Positions 42,137 to 50,400 of a DNA stretch of 64,000 nucleotides are shown here, one piece after another. Source of the DNA: Pseudomonas iranensis (GTDB lineage: Bacteria > Pseudomonadota > Gammaproteobacteria > Pseudomonadales > Pseudomonadaceae); assembly GCF_014268585.2 (NCBI RefSeq), contig NZ_CP077092.1:3720001-3784000 (forward strand). Direction: 5' to 3'. The position numbers and the translations under genes are program-made. How positions within the stretch are numbered: position 1 is the first letter of the stretch; every line of letters starts with the position of its first letter. Below the pieces are notes generated by a model. It was not told where the DNA came from. It did no database searches and saw nothing but the letters and a program-made list of their open reading frames with translations.

Positions 42137-44814
42137 TATTTCGTCCTCGGCGGCATAGTAATAAATGAGTTTGTTATATCTCCAGTTTTGCTATCACGCG
42201 TCACTTGAAAGTAATAACCATCAACTTTGATACTGGCCTCCCTCATGGCTGGATTAGCTCTGAACAAAGAGCCAGCTTCGACTGCCGCCCTGCTCGACAT
42301 ATCAGCCACCTTGATATCTGACAGAATTTTCGAATCATAAGTTGTCTTGGTGGATTTGGACTTGTATCCACCGACCAACTCGCCCCGAGTGTTAGTTTTA
42401 GGCAACTGATAACTATACTCCACAAGGCCAGGATAACGGACATCCGTAGTTTTGTTGGAGATTTTTGCCCCAGTTTTTTCAACCGACTCCAAGAAGGCAT
42501 CGCTGTTATGAGCACCAGAAATCGTCCCCGCCTTACTATTACGCACGCCAATCTGGGTGTTATGACTAAGAACTTTCTCGCCAAAATCTTTCAAAAATGT
42601 AGAGGTTGCCTGACCTCCAACGGTGGCTGCCCCCTCTGAACCTATCGCTGCCGGCCTAACGACTGCCGCAATCTGCTCAGCCGTTAGCTTAGCCCCAGTT
42701 TTCGCTTCGATCTCCATCAAACCGCGGAGATCACTCAGTTCCTTGGCTGCGGCCCCACCTGCTGTGGCCCCTAACCCCACGGGAAGTGCCTCCGACATTC
42801 CTGCCTCAGCGGTCCAGATCGCGACTTCGTTCGCGCACAGCACTGGGTTTGCTGCACAAGTAGCTGCACCTCTCGTGGCCAACTGTCCAAGCAAACCAAT
42901 CGCTTCCGGCGCAAGAGCAATAATTCCCGCTGCAGCCAACAATTTCACCGCATTAGCCGGATCCCCTTTCGGAAGGTGGTCGAGGACCGCTCGCGTCCTA
43001 GCGTTGGTCGAGTCGGCGATATTGCTATGAAGGAATTGATCTGTGATCCCCGAATCGTCATTTTCCCAAAGTTTATTTAATGCAAGAGAGCCTTCATCAA
43101 TCTCAGCCTTGATCTGCGCGCAATCGCCGGTCGCCCAACAGTTATTGAGCCGCGCCGTGTTATCCGCATCACGCTTGGCAAACTCAGCTCGAACAGCATC
43201 ACAGTTGTCTTTACACTCCTTAAGCGCTTTCTCGAGGTCTTTTACATCCTGGTGATTCAGGAAGTTGTACTGTGTCGCGTTGTTGGCAACCCAAGAAGCG
43301 TTTTCCAATGACTCTTGATCAGTATTGCCCAGCGCAGTTGCGGAGAGCACCCCCACTATCTGCGACCCCATGAGCAACAACTCGGGATTGCCCTTGAACC
43401 ATTTGTTCATCTCACCAACAAGCGCTTCATTCGCACCAGCCGCCAACGCGCCTGTCGCAAAATCCCCGCCGGTCATCTCCGACAACAGCCCACCCACCGC
43501 CGCATGAATGATGATTTTGCCCGCTGAGCCATCATCCAGAACGCCCTGCGTGAGATCGCCCACCATGTTGAAGCTGAACGCTGCGACGGTATTGAACAGA
43601 GCCGTCTTCAGAACGTCACCGGCACTTGCATCGCCGCCGACTGCCTTGGTGATCAGCGCCGAAGTGCCACCCTGGATGATTTGGCTTCCAGCGAATCTGC
43701 CGACGCCCTCCCACGTGGCTAACGACGGGCCGAGCAACTTTCCGGTATTCGGATCGTATTTCATCCCCGTCAGCTGGTTCAGGTATTCGGCCATCAATCC
43801 GGCTGTCACTCCGGAAATCACATAGCCCTTCAGTGCATCGGATGAAGTAACGTCCGCGAAAACCGCTCCAAGGTTTCCGCCGTTATTGATAAAACTGGTC
43901 GTGGCATTTGTGGCTGCACCTGTTGCCACAGCGGCGAGGCCTGCGGCCCAGGCAGTACCCATGCTCGCGCTTAGCGAAGCGAACGCAGCAGGCCCGACAA
44001 AGGCAGCCATGACGATCGCAATAATCATCTGCGAAGCCGGGCCAAGCCCCGAGTTGCTGTATTTAAACGACTCGTGAATCTCCTTCACGCGCCGCCAATC
44101 AACATCTCCCCGAGCCTCCGCATCCTTCAACCACGCCAGTTGCGGATCAGCCTTGACCATCGCATCAATGGTCTGGCTGACGGACTCCTGACTCACATCC
44201 TTGATGTCAATCTTCAGCCCATCGACCGCTTTCAGGACGATGTTGCCCTTGGCGATCATCTGCGTCTGGCGCAGGGTTTCGTCGGTGTTGCCGCGACCCT
44301 TGGCCGAGACCCATGCGGCGTTGTTGTTGGTTTTGGTATGGCTCTCGTCATGCAGATCCTTCACCCCTTCGAAGGTGATGGTGCCGCCGCTGTCGAGGAG
44401 GATGTCCTTGCCGCTGTCGAGTTTGGCCACCTGGTAATGCTGGTCGCCCAGGCTGACCAGAGACAGGTTGCCGCCGGTCTTGATTTCGCTGCCGACGTGG
44501 GTGACCTGGGTGACTTCGTCGCGCTGGAGTTTCAGGTTGCCGAAACCGCCCTTCTCCTTCATGTCGTAAAGGGTGTGGTCCTTGTTCTGCGCGGCCAGCA
44601 GATTGAGATCGTTACCGGCGTAGACGTAGGCTTCATTGCCTGCGCTGATTTTGCTCGCGACCAGTGTGGTGTCACGGCCGGAAATGGTTTTTACGTCGCC
44701 GCCGGCGATGAACTCAGCTGCTTTCTGAACAGTGTGGTCATCCTGTTCATGGACGCGTTTCTTGCCGTCCTTGCTATGGGTTTCGACGTTGTGTTCATCT
44801 CCGGCCGAGGACAA
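42136..44814 (-). CDS. orphan CdiA C-terminal module with EndoU-type RNase toxin
   Basis: 892 residues, no signal peptide; starts at a TTG inside the hemagglutinin repeats (SSAGDEHNVETHSKDGKKRV). Residues 1-252 are ~99% identical at DNA level to full-length cdiA (44059-44812 against 49044-49797). The DUF637-type pretoxin region follows (TGGDFATGALAAGANEALVG near 445, NNATQYNFLNHQDV near 508). The last ~130 residues resemble bacterial EndoU: SGAHNSDAFLESVEKTGAKI with the His, YPGLVEYSYQLPK, KSTKTTYDSKILSDIKV. EndoU toxins cut RNA. It is not secreted as it stands, but could recombine into cdiA. Immunity gene coupled downstream. Confidence 0.83.
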   Translation of the reverse strand: MSSAGDEHNVETHSKDGKKRVHEQDDHTVQKAAEFIAGGDVKTISGRDTTLVASKISAGNEAYVYAGNDLNLLAAQNKDHTLYDMKEKGGFGNLKLQRDEVTQVTHVGSEIKTGGNLSLVSLGDQHYQVAKLDSGKDILLDSGGTITFEGVKDLHDESHTKTNNNAAWVSAKGRGNTDETLRQTQMIAKGNIVLKAVDGLKIDIKDVSQESVSQTIDAMVKADPQLAWLKDAEARGDVDWRRVKEIHESFKYSNSGLGPASQMIIAIVMAAFVGPAAFASLSASMGTAWAAGLAAVATGAATNATTSFINNGGNLGAVFADVTSSDALKGYVISGVTAGLMAEYLNQLTGMKYDPNTGKLLGPSLATWEGVGRFAGSQIIQGGTSALITKAVGGDASAGDVLKTALFNTVAAFSFNMVGDLTQGVLDDGSAGKIIIHAAVGGLLSEMTGGDFATGALAAGANEALVGEMNKWFKGNPELLLMGSQIVGVLSATALGNTDQESLENASWVANNATQYNFLNHQDVKDLEKALKECKDNCDAVRAEFAKRDADNTARLNNCWATGDCAQIKAEIDEGSLALNKLWENDDSGITDQFLHSNIADSTNARTRAVLDHLPKGDPANAVKLLAAAGIIALAPEAIGLLGQLATRGAATCAANPVLCANEVAIWTAEAGMSEALPVGLGATAGGAAAKELSDLRGLMEIEAKTGAKLTAEQIAAVVRPAAIGSEGAATVGGQATSTFLKDFGEKVLSHNTQIGVRNSKAGTISGAHNSDAFLESVEKTGAKISNKTTDVRYPGLVEYSYQLPKTNTRGELVGGYKSKSTKTTYDSKILSDIKVADMSSRAAVEAGSLFRANPAMREASIKVDGYYFQVTRDSKTGDITNSFITMPPRTK

Positions 44815-44945
44815 ATAGATGTTGCGACGGCATCGAGCTGCAGGTCACCGCCGCTTTTACGCTCGACGCGAATTTGAAGGTGGCCTGTCCCCGTTTGTCT
44901 CTCGAAAGGTGGTCTGTCCCCATTTATCCGGTCCCCATCTATCCG
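44815..44945 (-). repeat. cdiA remnant with a run of half palindromes
   Basis: 44815-44876 matches cdiA near 49863-49900 with a deletion. Then GGTGGCCTGTCCCCGTTTGT (from 44877), GGTGGTCTGTCCCCATTTAT (from 44909) and GGTCCCCATCTATCC (44929) follow each other: three half units of the palindrome family, a site of repeated rearrangement. Confidence 0.7.
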
Positions 44946-44953
44946 CTTTTCTT

Positions 44954-45544
44954 TCAATCGTCGGGAATCTCGATATGAAACGAATCTGCATCAATTTTCA
45001 AAGACATCCATCCTGGCCCAGGCAAAACATTTATTTCACCCTCAAGAAAATACTCACTTGCAGACTTATCGACTTTAGGCCCACTAATAAACTCCTCGAC
45101 AAACTCATTACCTGAGGAACTCTTTCGATCGAGAGAATATTCATAGATAACTTTTCTCAACACACTCACACCAGAAAAGACCAGCCAGCAGTCACCCACA
45201 TATTCATGCATTGCGTGCAAACCTTCACTCTCGCTCTCGTATCTGACCCATTCACCACCCTCGCTTCGAGCGTGTAACAAACCATTTACAAGACTCCATT
45301 CAACATACTCCACATCTCTAGCGGGATCGTAAATGTAATGAACAGGAAAAATACTTTCGCCCTTAGGACACTCATCTTCATCACACTGTACGATCCGAGC
45401 GCCATCCGCCGCTGTTACCAACTTCGTTTTTTTCAAGGCTAGGCCTCTTTCGACATAAAGGCGAACTACTCCATTTTCGAGCTCAAAGCCTCCATATACG
45501 CAGTCAAATGTGACGAGGGAATCAAACATCGCTGAAACTATCAT
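44954..45544 (-). CDS. probable orphan CDI immunity protein
   Basis: 196 residues; the ATG at 45544 overlaps the toxin-tail stop (ATGA). Beta-rich and acidic: FDCVYGGFELENGVVRLYVE, VQCDEDECPKGESIFPVHYI, YVEWSLVNGLLHARSEGGEW, ending LPGPGWMSLKIDADSFHIEI. It has the size and composition of a soluble immunity protein but I do not recognise the family. The gene looks intact. Confidence 0.62.
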   Translation of the reverse strand: MIVSAMFDSLVTFDCVYGGFELENGVVRLYVERGLALKKTKLVTAADGARIVQCDEDECPKGESIFPVHYIYDPARDVEYVEWSLVNGLLHARSEGGEWVRYESESEGLHAMHEYVGDCWLVFSGVSVLRKVIYEYSLDRKSSSGNEFVEEFISGPKVDKSASEYFLEGEINVLPGPGWMSLKIDADSFHIEIPDD

Positions 45545-45710
45545 TTTATTTTCTCTAGAACGATGGTTTTCATACTATGGAGATCAGTAATCTTACTACC
45601 GTCTGTGCGTAGGAACGTGTGCCCCGAGAATCGAGCATCTAGACCTCCATCCTGGATAACCCTGACGCCAACCGACTCAAGATCGGCTGCACTTGGTAGT
45701 TTTCCATACG
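45541..45710 (-). pseudogene. remnant of a CdiA toxin C-terminus
   Basis: About 55 codons, KLPSAADLESVGVRVIQDGG then LDARFSGHTFLRTDGSKITD and LHSMKTIVLEKIK, ending in the TGA shared with the immunity start. Its 5' side is cut off at the palindrome at 45720-45765. Too short for a full toxin domain. Confidence 0.58.
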
Positions 45711-45719
45711 TGGGGAAAC

Positions 45720-45765
45720 GGGGACAGACCACGTTTTGGAGTGCGTTGTAAACGTGGCCTGTCCC
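45720..45765. repeat. GGGGACAGACCACG palindrome, copy 4
   Basis: GGGGACAGACCACGTTTTGG and AAACGTGGCCTGTCCC arms, two mismatches, followed by TATTTACC. Confidence 0.85.
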
Positions 45766-45826
45766 TATTTACCCTTGTTCGAAATTTCGCTTCCGAATTT
45801 ATTGCTCTGTTGAGTATTGAGGAAAC

Positions 45827-45873
45827 GGGGACAGACCATGTTTTCGAGTGCCTTCTATACGTGGTCTGTTCCC
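45827..45873. repeat. GGGGACAGACCACG palindrome, copy 5
   Basis: GGGGACAGACCATGTTTTCG and ATACGTGGTCTGTTCCC arms. It begins the right copy of the duplicated module (its counterpart is 37126-37172, same inner sequence TTTCGAGTGCCTTCTAT). Confidence 0.85.
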
Positions 45874-46002
45874 TTCCCCCCCAAGAGTACCCAGCTTTTG
45901 CATTCAACGTGGTCTGCACCCATTTATCTCTCAGACGATATCGACAATCAGCGTGGCGACCTGCGCGGAGCTCAGAAGGAGAAAAAATAGCGAAATTCGG
46001 TT

Positions 46003-46650
46003 TTACGAATTATCAAAGTTTGATAAAAGATCATCCAGCACTTGTCGTTTTCCGACAGCGACAACTCCTCTATCAAGATCATCAAATTCACCAATCTTTG
46101 CCATTAACAGTCCGTTCCCCTCCGCCACATATTCGAAGAGCATCAGATCTTCCGAAATCTTTCCAGACCAGCCAATGAGTAAGGCTTCTTCCATATCCAA
46201 ATCTATAGGCACAATGGCTACATAAGAACATCTCTCAGCCAAGAACGCCTCCAGAATTGTCCCATCTAAAAGATCCGATAGGCGAATACCTCCAAAAAAC
46301 TTTAGCTTCCCATCGCGCTCCATGGTATGCACTATCGAATGACTTCCTTGGGGAACTTCAATCCCCCGTGATTTGAACCCACCCCATAGCCCTAAATATT
46401 TGACGATTCTCGTGCCTGGCTGCCAAGCCGAGTTACCCAAAAGCAACCAGGCTGCATATCCCGGCATATTTTCGACAACGCGTTCATGTATGAAGTCGAA
46501 TATTGTTTCCAATGACTCATGAGGCTTCGACGCAATAAAACTAGCTGCAGACAACTTTAATCTGCATTTTCCGTTACCCTCATTCAGATTGATTGTCTGA
46601 TTCGAATCAGATACGTCATTTTCTCCCAAATTTTTGATTTTAGTAATGAT
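46003..46650 (-). CDS. orphan immunity gene (right copy of a duplicated module), native start lost
   Basis: Reading from the position of the expected start (46650) gives about 215 residues: ENDVSDSNQTINLNEGNGK, KLSAASFIASKPHESLETIF, SAWQPGTRIVKYLGLWGGFK, GIEVPQGSHSIVHTMERDGK, LLIGWSGKISEDLMLFEYVA. The coding frame is intact, unlike the left copy (37305-37951), but the start codon there, ATG, is ATC here. Translation would need the upstream in-frame ATG at 46734, inside the toxin tail, or a later TTG. It may be poorly expressed. Confidence 0.6.
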   Translation of the reverse strand: MITKIKNLGENDVSDSNQTINLNEGNGKCRLKLSAASFIASKPHESLETIFDFIHERVVENMPGYAAWLLLGNSAWQPGTRIVKYLGLWGGFKSRGIEVPQGSHSIVHTMERDGKLKFFGGIRLSDLLDGTILEAFLAERCSYVAIVPIDLDMEEALLIGWSGKISEDLMLFEYVAEGNGLLMAKIGEFDDLDRGVVAVGKRQVLDDLLSNFDNS

Positions 46651-46850
46651 AATAATTTCCCGCTTCGTCGTTAAAATGCGCCCCGCGATTTTGCGGATCA
46701 CCTTCCCCGCAATCATGTCCCGCTGTGTCGTCACGAATTCTCACTGTCCGCGTACCGCCACCTGAAGCGGGAACCTCAAACTCATAAATGGCTCCGGGCT
46801 GAGGGTTGCCCCGTTTGTCGACACTTTGAATTACTCGGCTAGGCTGCTGA
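46640..46850 (-). pseudogene. truncated CdiA/Rhs-type toxin tail (right copy)
   Basis: Encodes QQPSRVIQSVDKRGNPQPGA, IYEFEVPASGGGTRTVRIRD, DTAGHDCGEGDPQNRGAHFN, DEAGNYYHY, stop TAA at 46640. It is the same tail as at 37941-38150, cut at its 5' end by the palindrome at 46867. Changes against the left copy (AGHDC for AGHDY, NYYHY for NHYDY) suggest decay. Confidence 0.72.
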
Positions 46851-46866
46851 ATGGTCGGGGGAAAAT

Positions 46867-46913
46867 GCGGACAGACCACGTTTTGGAGTACTTTTTCAAC
46901 GTGGCCTGCCCCC
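46867..46913. repeat. GGGGACAGACCACG palindrome, copy 6
   Basis: GCGGACAGACCACGTTTTGG and CAACGTGGCCTGCCCCC arms, followed by CATTCATC. It separates the resident cdiI from the first orphan cassette. Confidence 0.82.
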
Positions 46914-46960
46914 ATTCATCCACACTCTTCCAATACCGTTTCAACGTAATTTTCCTTCAC

Positions 46961-47422
46961 TTAACCCTTAGCAATCAGGGTTACCTTCCACAACTTACCA
47001 TCCTCTGAAAACTCCATACGTAGATCGTATGTTGAAAACTGATATTTGCACCACTGCCGGACTTTACCAATCAACATATCAACTTTAGCAGATGCTCCTG
47101 CGTCTGCCGTACCCAATACCTGAGTGACATTTTTGGCAGTCCAAGCATGAGCAGCCCGATCAAGCACATATTCGTTATACGGTGAATAGCCTTCATCCTC
47201 CTGCACAAAAAAATGAATGTGATTTAATTGTCCCGCGCGAAACCCAAGCTCTATCCCAGACTTTATAAACTTGTAATATTTTGTTTTCCCGCCTGGATCA
47301 TTATAGGCATCAGGAGTCTCTGAAATGACGGGCTTTTCTTCAAAACGTTGCCATAGACCCGTGATGACTGATCCATTCTCATCTTGACCGAGAGCGTGAA
47401 TAAAGTCAGACCAAGTATTCAT
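46961..47422 (-). CDS. cdiI: immunity protein of the resident CdiA
   Basis: 153 residues; the ATG at 47422 overlaps the cdiA stop (TAATG). Composition and layout are those of a soluble immunity protein (TWSDFIHALGQDENGSVITG, LNHIHFFVQEDEGYSPYNEY, QFSTYDLRMEFSEDGKLWKV). Immediate coupling to the toxin end is the standard cdiBAI order and ensures immunity is made with the toxin. No family assignment beyond CdiI-like is possible by eye. Confidence 0.82.
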   Translation of the reverse strand: MNTWSDFIHALGQDENGSVITGLWQRFEEKPVISETPDAYNDPGGKTKYYKFIKSGIELGFRAGQLNHIHFFVQEDEGYSPYNEYVLDRAAHAWTAKNVTQVLGTADAGASAKVDMLIGKVRQWCKYQFSTYDLRMEFSEDGKLWKVTLIAKG

Positions 47423-50400
47423 TATTTGATAACCCCAATCTCTCGATTTCTTTCCACTATTTTTTTAATTGTCTCATCGACAATTTTTGAATCATAACCT
47501 CGATTGCGTAAATTTTCTCGCAATGCGTCTGTATCACGGCACACCGCGCCGCACAGATCAATGGCGTCCTGTTGAACCTGTGCACGGGTATTTTTACCCC
47601 CATACGTGGGACCCGCAATGTGGACATCGCGAGGAACCTCCACGGCTGTTGCGTTTTGGTAAAGCGATTTGGCCTCCACCTCTGTAAGGGGACGACCTAA
47701 TTCAGCTTCTTTTGCCGTACGCAATGCAGCAAAGGAAGGGATGTGGTCGTGCTCTAACCCGTCAGCAACTACTTCTCTTGACTTGAGATTTTTATAGGAG
47801 TCAACCTCAAGTTCTTGAACCGGTGCTTTGGACGCTTCGTTTCCTTTTACACCACCCGTACCCTTTACGTCGGCTTCCTTTGTGGCAGTCGTACCTTTCC
47901 CGGTTGCCCTACCCGGAAAAATTCCACCCCCCATCTGGATCGCGACAGCACCCAATTTTGCAAAGAAACCACCTTCCTGTAAATTCACGATGGAGGCTAT
48001 TGACCCAGTGGAGTTTAGATTCCCTACCTGAACAACTCCTACCCAATAGGCTTCTCCACTTTTGCCTTCACTTCGTAGCGTCGCTATCAGCTTCGAGAAC
48101 TTTTCGTCATCGTCGGCCAAATCGTGGGAGATTTGACGGCAGGTATCAGGTGCCCCTTTACAAAACTCGTCCAGCTCTAACTCTCTTTGCTTGTCAAGCG
48201 CTTCATATTTATCCCTGACAGCAAGCTTTTCCTTATCCGTGGTCTTGCTGTCCATCTCAGCGAGCATCTCTTTCACCTCACGGTGGTAGAGATAGTTATA
48301 AGTCGTGGCACTCCCGGCGATGCTGGCTCCCAACTGTGAATTGCCATCAACGAGGGCCGCTGCAAGAACACCCGTGAGTTGGGACAACATCACCTGCAGC
48401 TGATCATTGCCAGCGGCGAACTTCACCAGCGTATTCATCGCAGCTTCATTCAGCCCAGCAGCCGCCGCACCGGTAGCAAAATCCCCGCCAGTTACTTCGG
48501 AAATCAAACCGCCCATCAGCGCATGCGCGACAACTTTTACTACGCCACCTTCCGGGAACTTGATCGTTTGATCGCCAACGAAATTGAACCCGGTCGCCAT
48601 CGCGACACTGCCCGCTTCTCCCAGCAACGCGGAACCAAAGTTGTCAGCAAAACTTCCGCCACCAATGGTGGTAGAGATGCCACTGGAAATGAACGCGCGA
48701 CCCGCAGTTCGGATCGCTACGTCGGTAAAATTACTGCTGGTCAGAATACTTGCGGCTTTGCTGCCCCCCGCTGTAAACCAATTGGCATCGGCATAATCAA
48801 GCATGCCTGCGGTGAAGCCAGCGATAGCTGCGTTCTTGAGACTGTCGGCGCTGAATGTTTCCTTGAATGCAGCGCCGAGGTTCCCTTTATTGCTGATCGT
48901 GCTTGTCACGCCCGTCGTAGCGAGAGTTGTGGCGAATGCGCCGCCGAAGCCACCGCCGACCAAGCCCAGTCCTGCCGGCCCCATCACAAAAGACATCATG
49001 ATGGCGATGGCAATTTGCGCCGCTGGCCCGACGCCCGAGTTCTCGTATTTAAACGACTCGTGAATCTCCTTCACGCGCCGCCAATCAACATCTCCCCGAG
49101 CCTCCGCATCCTTCAACCACGCCAGTTGCGGATCAGCCTTGACCATCGCATCAATGGTCTGGCTGACGGACTCCTGACTCACATCCTTGATGTCAATCTT
49201 CAGCCCATCGACCGCTTTCAGGACGATGTTGCCCTTGGCGATCATCTGCGTCTGGCGCAGGGTTTCGTCGGTGTTGCCGCGACCCTTGGCCGAGACCCAT
49301 GCGGCGTTGTTGTTGGTTTTGGTATGGCTCTCGTCATGCAGATCCTTCACCCCTTCGAAGGTGATGGCGCCGCCGCTGTCGAGGAGGATGTCCTTGCCGC
49401 TGTCGAGTTTGGCCACCTGGTAATGCTGGTCGCCCAGGCTGACCAGAGACAGGTTGCCGCCGCTCTTGATTTCGCTGCCGACGTGGGTGACCTGGGTGAC
49501 TTCGTCGCGCTGGAGTTTCAGGTTGCCGAAACCGCCCTTCTCCTTCATGTCGTAAAGGGTGTGGTCCTTGTTCTGCGCGGCCAGCAGATTGAGGTCGTTA
49601 CCGGCGTAGACGTAGGCTTCATTGCCTGCGCTGATTTTGCTCGCGACCAGTGTGGTGTCACGCCCGGAACTGGTTTTTACGTCGCCGCCGGCGATGAACT
49701 CAGCTGCTTTCTGAACAGTGTGGTCATCCTGTTCATGGACGCGTTTCTTGCCGTCCTTGCTATGGGTTTCGACGTTGTGTTCATCTCCGGCCGAGGACAT
49801 GTTGATGTCGCGCTTGGCCTCGGCGGCGAGGTTGCCGGTGGCTTCGGCTGTGCTGGCGACGACGTTGATGTCGCGACCGGCATCGAGCTTCAGGTCGCCG
49901 CCGGTTTTCACTGTCGACGCGAGGTTTTCCACGGTGGAGGTAATGACTGAGCGGTGGCCGCCATCGAATGATTCGTGGAGTTCGTCTTCGTCGCGTGTCG
50001 CCAACAGGTTGATGTAGCGCGCTGCACTCAGGCTGGCGTCACCGCCGCTGCTGATGGCAGACGCGTTGGTCAGATCCTGTCCGGACTTGATGGTCAGGCT
50101 GTCGCGAGCGCTGATGAAGCCGCCGTCGTCGACAAGGGTGCGCATGCCGCTGCCATCACGCACAGCGATGGCGGTACGATCGTTGACGATATCGCCCTTG
50201 AGTGTCGTCAGTTCGACCTGATTGCAACGGATTTCGCCGGCCAGTGCGTTGCGAATGCTGTCGGTGGCCATGAGTTTGATACGCTCATCGGCTTCCACCA
50301 GACCGCCCTGATAGAGGCTGCCCTTGACGTCGACGGACACGTCGTTGCTGGCCTTCAATGTGCCGACGTTGACCAGATCGCTACCGGCCAGCATTTCCAG

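Noticed and set aside
37126..46913. Complete insertion sequence or prophage in the CDI region
   Set aside because: No transposase, integrase or phage structural gene is seen; only short palindromes and cdi fragments.
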